A stretch of DNA of 64,000 nucleotides from Sphingobium limneticum (GCF_008710155.1 NZ_VYPZ01000011.1:62001-126000), one strand, 5' to 3'. Numbered from the stretch's first letter, positions 25,614-34,444 are shown. The notes: generated from the letters alone by a model not told the origin. Numbers and translations: made by a program.

Positions 25614-25952
25614 ACCTGACGGAAGGGTGGGCAGGAATTGCTTCCTTGCTGCACTGCGTCACCGCGAAGCACAACCGTTGATCGATGAACTGAGGGAAAG
25701 GATGGGCGCCAGCTGATAGCCCTTGGATCTCTAACCATGACGCAATTCTGGCGGCAAACGCGCATTAGAGATTTTTATGAGGAGATTATACTGATTACCA
25801 TCCCATCGAGACAGCGATTCATGGCGGGAATCCTGCGATTCGCAAGCGACGTCCGAAAACTGATCGCACGACGGATCGGAACCGATAACACGGTGTGATG
25901 ATTCCGAAAGTACGTCGTGCGAGTCTTGATAACACGCTGAATTTTCAGCCGA
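25614..25952. other. Repeat-rich, GANTC-rich non-coding region: candidate origin/centromere of the replicon
   Basis: Non-coding, upstream of parA. Contents: ATCTCTAA (25727-25734) / TTAGAGAT (25765-25772); CGCACGACG (25865-25873) / CGTCGTGCG (25913-25921); the palindrome ATCGG-AA-CCGAT (25875-25886); a direct repeat GATAACACG at 25884 and 25928; GANTC sites at 25816, 25828, 25837, 25900 and 25921, with a sixth at 25557. Methylation sites of this type (CcrM) and such symmetry are expected at alphaproteobacterial replication or partition sites. No DnaA consensus box was found. Confidence 0.45.
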
Positions 25953-27347
25953 TCAACGGTCGGGAACGATGGCTGCGCTGCCCTGTGTCCCGATGTCCAT
26001 CAGCGTCGATGTTGCAGGCGCATAGGCTTTCCAGGCGGGCAGGCCTTTCCCATTAGGGTCGCCGCTTTTTACGAAATTGACCAGATAGCCGCTGGCCAAG
26101 CGGCCCAGTGCACGGTCGCCAGCCGTGGTCGCATCGCCATATTTGATCCCGACGGTGTCGAAGAAATAGGGGATTTCGCTCGCATGGCCTGCACCCCTGG
26201 TGTCGGCGGTGCGCAACGACTGCGCGACATAGGAGAAGCGATAATAATAGGTCGGCAGGTTTTGGCTGGCGAACAACTGCGCCATGGACCGCGCACCGGT
26301 CACCATCGTGCCGGTCGGACCGCCAATATCGTTACTGGTCGCGCCGATCATCACGGGCACCCGTGCAAACTTGCCGGCCTGATAGGCGGCAAGCGCGTCG
26401 ACCGCGATCCGCCCGTCGGCGATCGGGCTGCTATAGGTGCGCGGTCCCGGCGCGGACAAGGTGGCCAGGTTCAGCCCATCGATCATCGTGTCCGCTGGCA
26501 GGGCGCGCAGCCTGGCCAGCGCATCGGGTGCGCCGGAGGCGACCCCCTTCTTCTCGGCAAAGGCTGCGCCCACCTGTTCTGCCGATGCCATCGTCGCTTC
26601 CTCCATCAGGCGCGGGCCGCCTGACTGGATCACGGCCCGGTGGAACAGCCCCTGCGCCATGGGCGATGTCAGCAGTGCATGGACCGACATGCCGCCCGCG
26701 CTTTCGCCCACGATGGTGACATTGGCCGGATCGCCGCCAAAAGCCGCGATGTTCGATTGCACCCAGCGTAGTGCCGCGATCTGGTCCATATAGCCATAAT
26801 TGGCGAGCAGCCCCTTGTCCGCATCGGCCTTCGTCAATGCGGGATGAGCGAAGGTGCCGAACCGACCGATCCGATAGTTGAAGCTGACCATCATGATCCC
26901 CTGCCGCGCCAGCGCCGCGCCGGCATAGGTGGGTGGGGACGATCCGCCATTGACGAAGCCGCCGCCATAGATCCACACCATCACCGGCAACTTGGCCTTG
27001 GCCGCTGCCGGCTTCCACACATTCATATAGAGGCAGTCTTCGGACGGCGGCGTGCCGAGTGGCGCGGCATCGCTGGGGAAGGGGAGCTGCATGCAGTCAT
27101 GGCCATAGCGGCTCGCATCGCGCACGCCCTGCCAACGCGCCACGGCTTGCGGCGCGCGCCAGCGCAGATCGCCGACCGGGGGCGCAGCGAAGGGGATGCC
27201 GCGAAAGGCGATGACGCCATCCTCCTCCACCCCGCGCAGCGCGCCGTCTGCTATGGTCACCACCGGCGCCGCGGAATTGGTCCGGGCGTCAGCGATCGGG
27301 GCGGTAAGGGCAGCGGCCATCAGCACGGTACGCAGGGTCAGGCTCAT
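25953..27347 (-). CDS. Type-B carboxylesterase, short variant
   Basis: 464-aa alpha/beta-hydrolase with signal peptide (MSLTLRTVLMAAALTAPIADA). GGAGGATGAG precedes ATG 27347. Family signatures: SEDCLYMNVW, the oxyanion hole IYGGGF, nucleophile motif VGESAGG, and the catalytic His in GAGHASEIPYFF. Normal members have about 500-550 residues. Here the stretch between MIGATSNDIGG and the YYYRFSYVAQ strand is only about 30 residues, so part of the usual cap/regulatory region is missing. It probably hydrolyses esters in the periplasm. It is followed by no co-operonic enzyme on its own strand; the oxidoreductase upstream ends 32 bases before its start. Confidence 0.85.
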   Translation of the reverse strand: MSLTLRTVLMAAALTAPIADARTNSAAPVVTIADGALRGVEEDGVIAFRGIPFAAPPVGDLRWRAPQAVARWQGVRDASRYGHDCMQLPFPSDAAPLGTPPSEDCLYMNVWKPAAAKAKLPVMVWIYGGGFVNGGSSPPTYAGAALARQGIMMVSFNYRIGRFGTFAHPALTKADADKGLLANYGYMDQIAALRWVQSNIAAFGGDPANVTIVGESAGGMSVHALLTSPMAQGLFHRAVIQSGGPRLMEEATMASAEQVGAAFAEKKGVASGAPDALARLRALPADTMIDGLNLATLSAPGPRTYSSPIADGRIAVDALAAYQAGKFARVPVMIGATSNDIGGPTGTMVTGARSMAQLFASQNLPTYYYRFSYVAQSLRTADTRGAGHASEIPYFFDTVGIKYGDATTAGDRALGRLASGYLVNFVKSGDPNGKGLPAWKAYAPATSTLMDIGTQGSAAIVPDR

Positions 27348-27378
27348 CTCTCATCCTCCATATTTTTTATAGGTCAGT

Positions 27379-28419
27379 TCAGGGCAGCGACACCACTCGA
27401 TCCTGTCGCGCCGACAAGAGCGCGACTTCGACAATCTCCTGCACCGCTACCGCTTCATCAAGCGGAATCGGCAGGGCGGTGCCGGCCAGAAGGGCCGCGC
27501 CCAATTCGGCATAATAAAGCTGCTGGCACCCCATCGCAGCCGGGCGCAGCGTCACGCCGCCGGCACCGTCATGAATTTCCAGCGGATCGGGATCGACGCC
27601 CCAACCCAGCTCACCTGGACGCAGGCCAGCGATTAACTGCGCCTCCTGCGGATCGAGCTGCCGCTTGATGAGCGATCCCCCGCTGCCATGCACGGCAAAG
27701 CGCGGACTGCCACCAATATCGCCACCCGGCGCGTTCAGGCTGGCGTGCAGCACCGCGCGCATCCCCGGATAGCGCAGCACGACATGCGCCCAATCGTCCG
27801 CGGCCGATCCGGAGCGCAGCGCGGCAATATCCGCGCTGACCGCCAGCGGCCGGCCGAACAGCGCCAGCGCCTGATCGACCAGATGTGGGCCGAGGTCGAA
27901 CCAGACACCCGATCCCGCCGATCCATCCTCACGCCAGCGGTCTCGCACTTCCGGGCGGAAGCGGTCGAAATGGGATTCGAAATGCGTCACCCGCCCGATC
28001 GTGCCTTCCTCTATCGCCGCGCGGATGCTGAGGAAGTCGCTGTCGAACCGTCGATTGTGGAAGACCGTCAGCTGCCGCCCATGGGTGTGCGCCAGTTTTA
28101 CCAGATCGCGCGCCTCGGCCAGCGACAGGGCGAAAGGCTTGTCCACGACCACATGTTTGCCCGCTCGCAGGGCATCTGCGGCCAGCGCTGCATGTGTCGC
28201 ACTCGGTGTCGCAACCACCACCAACGCGATCGCCGGATCGGCCAGCAGGGCGGCCGCTTCCATGCAGGCGATGGTGGGATCGAGCGCGGCCACCTCATCG
28301 GCCCTGCTGGTCGCGATCGCCACCAGATCCAGCGTCTTTGCGGCGCGGATCAGCGGCGCATGAAATACCCGCCCGGCCATACCATAGCCGATCAGGCCGA
28401 CCTTGATCCGTGCCGTCAT
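27379..28419 (-). CDS. Gfo/Idh/MocA-family NAD(P)-dependent oxidoreductase
   Basis: 346-aa dehydrogenase. The Rossmann motif GYGMAG is at residues 11-16, the conserved DKP (D93-K94-P95) supplies the catalytic Lys, and the second-domain His lies in DLGPHLVDQALALFG. This resembles the YdgJ-like subgroup acting on sugars or inositol derivatives. ATG 28419 overlaps the tesA stop by 4 bases, so it is translated with tesA despite the unrelated role. The substrate cannot be predicted. Confidence 0.88.
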   Translation of the reverse strand: MTARIKVGLIGYGMAGRVFHAPLIRAAKTLDLVAIATSRADEVAALDPTIACMEAAALLADPAIALVVVATPSATHAALAADALRAGKHVVVDKPFALSLAEARDLVKLAHTHGRQLTVFHNRRFDSDFLSIRAAIEEGTIGRVTHFESHFDRFRPEVRDRWREDGSAGSGVWFDLGPHLVDQALALFGRPLAVSADIAALRSGSAADDWAHVVLRYPGMRAVLHASLNAPGGDIGGSPRFAVHGSGGSLIKRQLDPQEAQLIAGLRPGELGWGVDPDPLEIHDGAGGVTLRPAAMGCQQLYYAELGAALLAGTALPIPLDEAVAVQEIVEVALLSARQDRVVSLP

Positions 28420-29138
28420 GGCTTGAGCGCCTCGGCCACCACAGGCGCCAGCTTGCCGACGATCACCGTCACGCCCTTGTCATTGGGGTGTATGCCATCG
28501 GGCAGTTGCAGCGTCCGATCGCCGATCACCCCGTCCAGCATGAAGGGATAGAGGCCGGCTTTATATTTCTGCGCCAGTTCGGGATAGATGGGGTTGAAGG
28601 CGGCGGCATAGTCCGGCCCCATATTGGGTGACGCCAGCATGCCGGTCAGCAGCACCGGGATGCCGCGTTTCTGCAACTGCGCCAATATCGCGTCCAGATT
28701 GGTGCGCGTCTCCGCTGGAGACAGGCCTCGCAGCATGTCGTTGCCGCCCAGCCCCACCAGCATCAGGTCGGGCTTACGGGGCAAGCCGTCCAGCGTGAAG
28801 GCGAGCCGCGTCAGCCCCGCCGCCGTGGTGTCGCCCGACACGCCGGCATTGACGACCCGCGCCTTCATGCCGTGCGCCGTCAGCGCCTTTTCCAGCACCG
28901 GCGCCAGCCCCTTGTCCTGATCCAGATTATAGCCGGCATAAAGGCTGTCGCCAAAGGCGACCACCAGCGGTTCGTCCGCCGCCGGCACCGCCGGCTGTGC
29001 CTGATTTGCCACCTGCGCTTCATGACCGGCGGGCGGCGAAGTGGGTGTTTTATCCGAACAGGCCACCGCCAGTTGGACAATCAGCGCCAACGCCCCATAT
29101 TGCATCCACTTGTGGCCCAAGGAGCGCTCCTTCTTCAT
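28416..29138 (-). CDS. tesA: TesA-like SGNH esterase/acyl-CoA thioesterase, lipoprotein
   Basis: 240-aa SGNH hydrolase releasing acyl or aryl groups, probably in the periplasm. Start ATG 29138 gives a lipoprotein signal (MKKERSLGHKWMQYGALALI, then LAVAC) with a positively charged n-region. ATG 29105 would shorten it. Block I is GDSLYAGYN with the nucleophile Ser; block III is GGNDMLRG; the catalytic Asp/His are in DGIHPNDKG. It is divergent from the ybbA/ybbP-type ABC genes, the same neighbourhood as E. coli tesA-ybbA-ybbP. The two start codons overlap by 2 bases. Confidence 0.88.
   Translation of the reverse strand: MKKERSLGHKWMQYGALALIVQLAVACSDKTPTSPPAGHEAQVANQAQPAVPAADEPLVVAFGDSLYAGYNLDQDKGLAPVLEKALTAHGMKARVVNAGVSGDTTAAGLTRLAFTLDGLPRKPDLMLVGLGGNDMLRGLSPAETRTNLDAILAQLQKRGIPVLLTGMLASPNMGPDYAAAFNPIYPELAQKYKAGLYPFMLDGVIGDRTLQLPDGIHPNDKGVTVIVGKLAPVVAEALKP
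29119..29132. promoter_or_regulatory. 14-bp palindrome at the tesA/ybbA divergent start
   Basis: AAGGAGCGCTCCTT is a perfect palindrome containing a Shine-Dalgarno core on each strand. On the plus strand AAGGAG lies 12 bases before ybbA ATG 29137. On the minus strand it lies 21 bases before the internal tesA ATG 29105. Confidence 0.45.
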
Positions 29139-29838
29139 GCATCTGCCCATCGATCCCACCACTATCGCGATCCGCGCGCAGGATGTCACCCTTTCGCTTG
29201 GAACGCGCGAAGCGCCGGTGGCGATCCTCAAGGGGGTGGATCTTACCATCTTGCGCGGGGAGAGCATCGCCATCCTCGGCGCATCGGGATCGGGCAAAAG
29301 CTCGCTGATGGCCGTGTTGTCGGGCCTTGAACAGGCGAGCGGCGGCAGCGTCAGCGTGGGCGGCGTCGATTTCGGCGCGCTGGATGAGGACGCATTGGCG
29401 CAGGCCCGCCGCGGCCGCATCGGCATCATCCTGCAAAGCTTCCACCTGCTGCCGACCATGACCGCGCATGAAAATGTCGCCGTGCCGCTGGAACTGGCCG
29501 GCCATGCCGATGCCTTCGATCGGGCGGCGGCGGAATTGCGCGCCGTGGGCCTTGGCCATCGGCTCGACCATTATCCAGCCCAGCTTTCGGGTGGCGAGCA
29601 GCAGCGCGTGGCCATCGCCCGCGCCGTCGCGCCGCGCCCGACTTTGCTCTTTGCCGATGAGCCGACCGGCAATCTGGATGTCACCACCGGCGCCACCATC
29701 ATGGACCTGCTGTTCGAACGGCAGGCGGCGGCGGGCGCGACCCTGGTCATCATCACCCATGATTCGGTGCTGGCGCAGCGCTGCGGCCGGATCGTGGAAA
29801 TGCGCGACGGCCACATCATATCGGACCGCGCGGCGTGA
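29137..29838 (+). CDS. ybbA: YbbA-like ABC transporter ATP-binding protein (LolD family)
   Basis: 233-aa ATPase of the MacB/LolD type. Walker A GASGSGKSS is near residue 48, the signature LSGGEQQRVAIARA near 149, and Walker B LLFADEPTGNLD. It pairs with the large FtsX-type permease downstream (4-base GTGA overlap) to form a mechanotransmission-type complex that probably handles lipids or lipoproteins rather than importing solute. Conserved synteny with tesA supports the name. Its own promoter would have to lie inside the tesA coding region. Confidence 0.88.
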   Translation: MHLPIDPTTIAIRAQDVTLSLGTREAPVAILKGVDLTILRGESIAILGASGSGKSSLMAVLSGLEQASGGSVSVGGVDFGALDEDALAQARRGRIGIILQSFHLLPTMTAHENVAVPLELAGHADAFDRAAAELRAVGLGHRLDHYPAQLSGGEQQRVAIARAVAPRPTLLFADEPTGNLDVTTGATIMDLLFERQAAAGATLVIITHDSVLAQRCGRIVEMRDGHIISDRAA

Positions 29839-32357
29839 ACGCGCTGAATTGGCGCGCCAGCTGGCGCATCGCCCGGCGCGACCTGCATCTGGGCTTTCGC
29901 GGCCTGCGCCTTCTCTTCCTCTGCCTGTTCCTGGGCGTGGCGACATTGGCCGCGATCGGCAGTCTGACCGCCGCGATCACGCAGGAGCTGAGCGATCGCG
30001 GCCGCAATCTGCTGGGCGGCGACATCGAAATCGCCATGACGCAGCGGGAGGCACGGCTGGGCGACAAGGAAGCCTTCCGCCAACTCGGCACACTGAGCGA
30101 AACCATCCGCCTGCGCGCCATGGCGCAGCGTGTGGGGCAGGGGGCCAAAGATGCGCCGCCGGCGATCCTCACCGAGTTGAAGGGGGTCGATGCCGTCTAT
30201 CCGCTTTATGGTACCCTTACGCTGAAAAGCGGCACATATAGTCCACTCGATCCCGATCATATGCTGATCGGCCAAGCGCTGGCGGAGCGGCTGGAGATTC
30301 GTCCCGGCGACCGGCTGCGCTATGGTACCGCCGATTTCACCATCGGCGGCATCATCGCCGACGAGCCGGACAGGCTGGGCGAAGGCTTCACCCTGGGCCC
30401 GGTCGCGATCGTCTCGATCGATGGGCTGCGCCGTACCGGCCTGATCCAGCCGGGTAGCCTCTATACCGCCAAATATCGTATCCGCCTGAACCCCGGTTTT
30501 GATCCTGCCACGGTGCGCAAGGACATGGAAAAGGCGCATGAAACCGACGGCTGGACGCTGAAGGACCGCGATCGTGCAGCGCCGGGCGCCAATCGCTTCA
30601 TCGAACGCATGGGGCAGTTTCTGTCGCTGATCGGGCTGGCCGCCCTCGTCATCGCCGGCATCGGAGTCAGCAACGGCGTCGCCTCCTATCTCGCCGGCAA
30701 GCGCGGCGGCATCGCGACATTGAAAGTGCTGGGCGCGACCTCCACCGATATCGGCCGCATATATAGGATGCAGGTCGGCGTGGTCGCGCTGCTCGGCATC
30801 GCCGCCGGTCTTGTCGTGGGCGCGCTGTTGCCGCCATTGATCGTCGCGCTGGCGGGTGATGTGCTGCCGGTCAGCCCCGGCTTCCGGCTCCATCCGCTGC
30901 CGCTTGTCACCAGCGCCGCTTACGGCCTGCTCATCGCCTTCCTTTTCACCTTCCCGCCGCTCGGTCGCGCCCGCACCCAGCCGGCCGCCGCCATCTTTCG
31001 TGGTGCGGTGGAAACGCGGGGCGGCATCGACCGGCGCAGCCTGATCGCCATGGGCGGGGCAGGGGGCCTGCTCGTCGCGCTGGCTTTGCTGACCGCGCGC
31101 GAACCGCTCTTTTCTGCCGCCGTCCTCGGCGCGACGGCGGCGGTTCTGCTGTTGCTCCTCGGCCTGGGTTGGGCAGTCCGCCGCCTCGCCCTGATCGCGC
31201 CGCGCCCGCGCCGTCCGCTGCTGCGCCTTGCGCTGGCCAATCTTCACCGCCCCGGCGCGCAAACGGCCGCGCTGATCGTGGCACTGGGCCTTGCGCTCAC
31301 TTTGTTCGTGACGCTGGCCGGCATCCAGACCAGCCTCGATCGCGAAATCCGCAACGTCGTGCCGGAAAAGGTGCCCAATCAGTTCGTCCTCGACATCCCC
31401 TCGGTGCAAGTCGACCGCTTCCGCGCAATCGCCCGCAAGCAGGCACCCGAAGCGCAACTCAACATCGTGCCGTCCCTGCGCGGCACGATCGTCGCCTATG
31501 GCGCGCAACGCGTCGCGGATCTGAAGGAACTGCCCGAAGGTGCCTGGTTCCTGCGCGGCGAGCGCGGTGTCACCTATAGCGCTGCCCTGCCGCAGGGCAG
31601 CGACCTGACCGCTGGTCAGTGGTGGCCGCGCGCCTATGCCGGCCCGCCGCTCGTCTCGCTGGACGAAGAAGCGGCGAAGGTCATGGGGATCGGCATCGGC
31701 GACAATCTGACCGTCAGCATCCTCGGCCGGGAAATCACTGCGCGCATCGCCTCCCTGCGGAAGGTCAACTGGGACACGATGGGCTTCAACTATATCCTCG
31801 TCTTCTCCCCCAACACATTGGCCGCCGCGCCGCACAGCATGACCGCGACCATCACCATGGATGCCCGCCACGACGCGGCCATGACCCGCGCGCTGCTCGC
31901 CGCCTTCCCCGGCGTGTCGGTGATCGGCGTGGGCGATGTGATCGATCAGGTCGGTACCATCATGACGCAGATGTCGCGCGCCATCGTCGCTGCCGCCTCG
32001 GTCGCGATCCTGGCGGGCATCGCCGTGCTGGTCGGCGCCATCGCCGCCTCCCGCGCGGCGCGCAGTTATGACAGCGTGATATTGAAGACGCTGGGCGCGA
32101 CCCGCTGGCAGATATTGGGCGGGCAGGCGATCGAATATGGGTTGCTTGCGTCCATGCTGGCGCTGGTTGCGCTAGGGCTCGGGCTGACGGCGGCCTGGTT
32201 CGTCATCGTGCGGATCTTCGAATTTACCTGGGCGCCCGACTGGTGGGTGGTGCTGGCGACATTGGGCGGCGGCGCATTGCTGACGCTGGGCATCGGCCTT
32301 GCCGGTGCGATTCCGCTGATGTCGATCCGCCCGGCCCGCGCCCTGCGGCAGTTGTAA
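29835..32357 (+). CDS. ybbP: YbbP-like ABC permease, FtsX family
   Basis: 840-aa inner-membrane permease with GTG start 29835 overlapping the ybbA stop. An N-terminal helix (FLCLFLGVATLAAIGSLTAAI) is followed by a periplasmic domain. Two FtsX-like membrane blocks are visible (FLSLIGLAALVIAGIGVSNGVASYLAGKRGG; AIVAAASVAILAGIAVLVGAIAAS), plus a central pair and the C-terminal helices ending PLMSIRPARALRQL. About ten helices, as in E. coli YbbP. Function in the family is poorly defined; lipid or hydrophobic-compound handling with TesA is the usual suggestion. Confidence 0.88.
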   Translation: MNALNWRASWRIARRDLHLGFRGLRLLFLCLFLGVATLAAIGSLTAAITQELSDRGRNLLGGDIEIAMTQREARLGDKEAFRQLGTLSETIRLRAMAQRVGQGAKDAPPAILTELKGVDAVYPLYGTLTLKSGTYSPLDPDHMLIGQALAERLEIRPGDRLRYGTADFTIGGIIADEPDRLGEGFTLGPVAIVSIDGLRRTGLIQPGSLYTAKYRIRLNPGFDPATVRKDMEKAHETDGWTLKDRDRAAPGANRFIERMGQFLSLIGLAALVIAGIGVSNGVASYLAGKRGGIATLKVLGATSTDIGRIYRMQVGVVALLGIAAGLVVGALLPPLIVALAGDVLPVSPGFRLHPLPLVTSAAYGLLIAFLFTFPPLGRARTQPAAAIFRGAVETRGGIDRRSLIAMGGAGGLLVALALLTAREPLFSAAVLGATAAVLLLLLGLGWAVRRLALIAPRPRRPLLRLALANLHRPGAQTAALIVALGLALTLFVTLAGIQTSLDREIRNVVPEKVPNQFVLDIPSVQVDRFRAIARKQAPEAQLNIVPSLRGTIVAYGAQRVADLKELPEGAWFLRGERGVTYSAALPQGSDLTAGQWWPRAYAGPPLVSLDEEAAKVMGIGIGDNLTVSILGREITARIASLRKVNWDTMGFNYILVFSPNTLAAAPHSMTATITMDARHDAAMTRALLAAFPGVSVIGVGDVIDQVGTIMTQMSRAIVAAASVAILAGIAVLVGAIAASRAARSYDSVILKTLGATRWQILGGQAIEYGLLASMLALVALGLGLTAAWFVIVRIFEFTWAPDWWVVLATLGGGALLTLGIGLAGAIPLMSIRPARALRQL

Positions 32358-32377
32358 CGGCCGCTGCCGCCGCAAAC

Positions 32378-32414
32378 GGCACCGATCGCGGCATATCCTG
32401 CCGCGATCGGTGCC
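32378..32414 (+). terminator. Strong hairpin ending the ybbA-ybbP operon
   Basis: Sixteen uninterrupted base pairs (32378-32393 with 32399-32414) close a 5-base loop TATCC, starting 20 bases after the ybbP stop. No T-run follows directly. The stem is very stable. Confidence 0.7.
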
Positions 32415-32472
32415 TCCTGCTGCGCCGCCGCTTTTATCCTGCCGCCTTCGTCCAGCACAGGAAAAGGCCGGC

Positions 32473-33192
32473 ATGACCAGCACCGCTTCGCAAATCCGCT
32501 CCTTCATCGACCTGCGTCAATGGGCCGCAGGCGTCACCGTCGCCCCGGCAATCGGCGACGCTTTCCTGGGCGCTCGCGCAGCCCTGCCACTCGCCGACGG
32601 GCCGATCAGCGCCGGCCTTATCCTCCTGCCGCAGGGCAACGGCACCGTTTCCGCCTTGCCCGGCGAAGAGTTCATCATCGTGGAAGCCGGCGCCGTCCGC
32701 ATCGAACAGGCGGGCAAGCGCTTCACGCTGACCGAAGGCCAAAGCCTGCTGCTACGCGACGGCGCGACCTTCGATTGGTCGGCCGATGCCGACGTTCGCC
32801 TTGTCTTCATGCGCCGCAGCGGCGGCCCGGCCGGCGATGGCGCGATCATCCCGGTCGATACCGGTGCGCCGCTCGAACCATCGGGTGCCCCGCTTGCCGA
32901 ATTGCTGGTCGGCCCGACGCCGCAGTGCCGCAACCATGGCGATTATAAATCGGACGACGGCGAATATATGGTCGGTACCTGGGATTCGACGCCCTATTAT
33001 CGCCGCGCCATGGCCTATCGCCATTTCGAACTCATGTACCTGCTCGAAGGCAGCGTCACCTTCGTCGACGAAGCCGGCGAAGAAGGGACTTTCCACAAGG
33101 GCGACATCTTTCTGGTGGAACAGGGCGCACAATGTAGCTGGGACAGCCAGGTCCATGTGAAGAAAGTCTACTGCATCTACCGACCGGCCTGA
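32473..33192 (+). CDS. Bicupin (DUF861/Cupin_3-type) protein
   Basis: 239-aa cytoplasmic protein with two cupin folds. The N-terminal half has VEAGAVRIEQAGKRFTLTEGQSLLL. The C-terminal half has HFELMYLLEGSVTFVDEAGEEGTFHKGDIFLVEQG, resembling (S)-ureidoglycine aminohydrolase-like and polyamine/ethanolamine-associated cupins. A few His/Glu residues could bind a metal. It stands between the ybb operon terminator and copD (convergent). Its substrate is unknown. Confidence 0.75.
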   Translation: MTSTASQIRSFIDLRQWAAGVTVAPAIGDAFLGARAALPLADGPISAGLILLPQGNGTVSALPGEEFIIVEAGAVRIEQAGKRFTLTEGQSLLLRDGATFDWSADADVRLVFMRRSGGPAGDGAIIPVDTGAPLEPSGAPLAELLVGPTPQCRNHGDYKSDDGEYMVGTWDSTPYYRRAMAYRHFELMYLLEGSVTFVDEAGEEGTFHKGDIFLVEQGAQCSWDSQVHVKKVYCIYRPA

Positions 33193-33205
33193 CACGGAAG
33201 GCTGG

Positions 33206-34063
33206 TCAGGCCATCGGATCGAGCGTCCCCAGCCATGCCACCAGCCCTATGATGGCGATGGCGGCGCTCGTTTCGATGGCCAGCGACAGGCGCAGATGGG
33301 CAATGGCCCGCTGCGCCTCGCCCCGCTCCAGCAAGGGCGTCAGCCGCCAGCGGTTCACCGCCGCCAGCCCCAGCATCAGTGCGAAGAGTGCCAGCTTGGC
33401 GCCAAGCAACATACCATAGCGGCTGCCCACCAGCGCCGGCGCGTCCGCCAACCCCACGATCGTCACCAGATTGATCGCGCCGCTGATGATGAGGGTCGCC
33501 ACGATCAGCGTCCCCATCAGGGCAAAGCCGCCCAGCATCGCGGCCACCCGCTGCACATCATGACGCAGCGTCACCACCGCATGCAGCAGCACCGCGAGTG
33601 CCCCGATCCATCCAGCCGCCGCCCATATATGGGCGACATCGGCAGCCCGGTGCAGCGTACCCGCCATATCTTCCGTCGCGCCGGCATGACCGGTCCAGGC
33701 CAGCGTTGCAGCCGCGACCGCCGCAGGGATCAGTGCGACCCGAAGGCCCTGCGGCAGGAGAAGGCAAGCCAGCGTCAACAGCAGTGCGCCACTGCGCACC
33801 GCCAGCACCGGGCCGATCGGTGTCATCGTCAGCAATATCTGCGCGCTGGCCCAGTCGGGGCTGCTGATCGGCGTGCCAGTCATGGCGGCGGCGCTGGCCA
33901 GCAACCACAGCGCAGACAGCGCCATGCCGCCCAGCGCCAAAATGACCAGCAGGCTCTTTCTCCCCGCCATGCCCATGGCCCACCAGAATAGCGGCAGGCC
34001 CATGAGCAGGGCGAGGTCGATCATCAGTGCAAAGCGCGCGCCGATCAGTGCCCCCTCGGTCAT
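33206..34063 (-). CDS. copD: Copper resistance protein CopD
   Basis: 285-aa, about eight-helix inner-membrane protein of the CopD/PcoD family that works with CopC in copper transfer across the membrane. The core shows typical elements (GHAGATEDMAGTLHRAADVAHIWAAAGWIGALAVLLHAV; SGAINLVTIVG). It begins 6 bases after the copC stop, so the two form an operon. The pair is divergent from the cnrYXH-like/copAB operon. Confidence 0.88.
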   Translation of the reverse strand: MTEGALIGARFALMIDLALLMGLPLFWWAMGMAGRKSLLVILALGGMALSALWLLASAAAMTGTPISSPDWASAQILLTMTPIGPVLAVRSGALLLTLACLLLPQGLRVALIPAAVAAATLAWTGHAGATEDMAGTLHRAADVAHIWAAAGWIGALAVLLHAVVTLRHDVQRVAAMLGGFALMGTLIVATLIISGAINLVTIVGLADAPALVGSRYGMLLGAKLALFALMLGLAAVNRWRLTPLLERGEAQRAIAHLRLSLAIETSAAIAIIGLVAWLGTLDPMA

Positions 34064-34069
34064 CGGCTC

Positions 34070-34444
34070 TTACTTGACCTTGAAGCTGTAACCGCCTTCC
34101 ATCTTGTGCTGGTCGGCGCCGACGATATGCCATTTCAGGTCATAGCTGCCGGCGGGCAGAGCGCGGGGGAAGGTCAGGGTCATGGTCTTGCCGTTGACGT
34201 CGGTCTTGAATCCCTTGATCGGCATCGGTTCATGATTGGCCATGCCCGGCATCCCGGTCATCACCAGCTCCGCGCTGCTCATGGGGGCCAGGAAGGTTTC
34301 GGAGAAGGTCAGGCTCAGCTTGGTCGGCTTGGCGACGGTCGCGTTGGCGGCCGGGGTGGACGACACCAGCTTGCTGTGCGCGCTCGCTACGCCGGGCAGA
34401 GCCAGCGCAAGGGCGGCAGCAGCGGTCAGGAAATAACGGGTCAT
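34070..34444 (-). CDS. copC: Periplasmic copper-binding protein CopC
   Basis: 124-aa secreted protein. The signal peptide is MTRYFLTAAAALALALPGVA-SA, giving a mature N-terminus beginning with His23 (HSKLVSSTP), the residue that starts the Cu(II) histidine-brace site in CopC. A second conserved His is in GADQHKMEGGYSFKV, near the C-terminus. Length is normal for a single CopC domain. GGAG lies 8 bases ahead of ATG 34444. It would shuttle copper to CopD. Confidence 0.92.
   Translation of the reverse strand: MTRYFLTAAAALALALPGVASAHSKLVSSTPAANATVAKPTKLSLTFSETFLAPMSSAELVMTGMPGMANHEPMPIKGFKTDVNGKTMTLTFPRALPAGSYDLKWHIVGADQHKMEGGYSFKVK

Noticed and set aside
23239-25940. DnaA boxes or a 16-bp chromosomal-type parS site in the replicon region
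   Set aside because: No match to TTATNCACA or to the TGTTNCACGTGAAACA-type palindrome was found by eye; the weaker repeats are reported as candidates only.
29571-31871. 766-residue open frame antisense to ybbP
   Set aside because: Low-complexity Arg/Gln/Asp/His composition typical of the shadow frame of a GC-rich gene; no motifs, and ybbP itself is clearly real.
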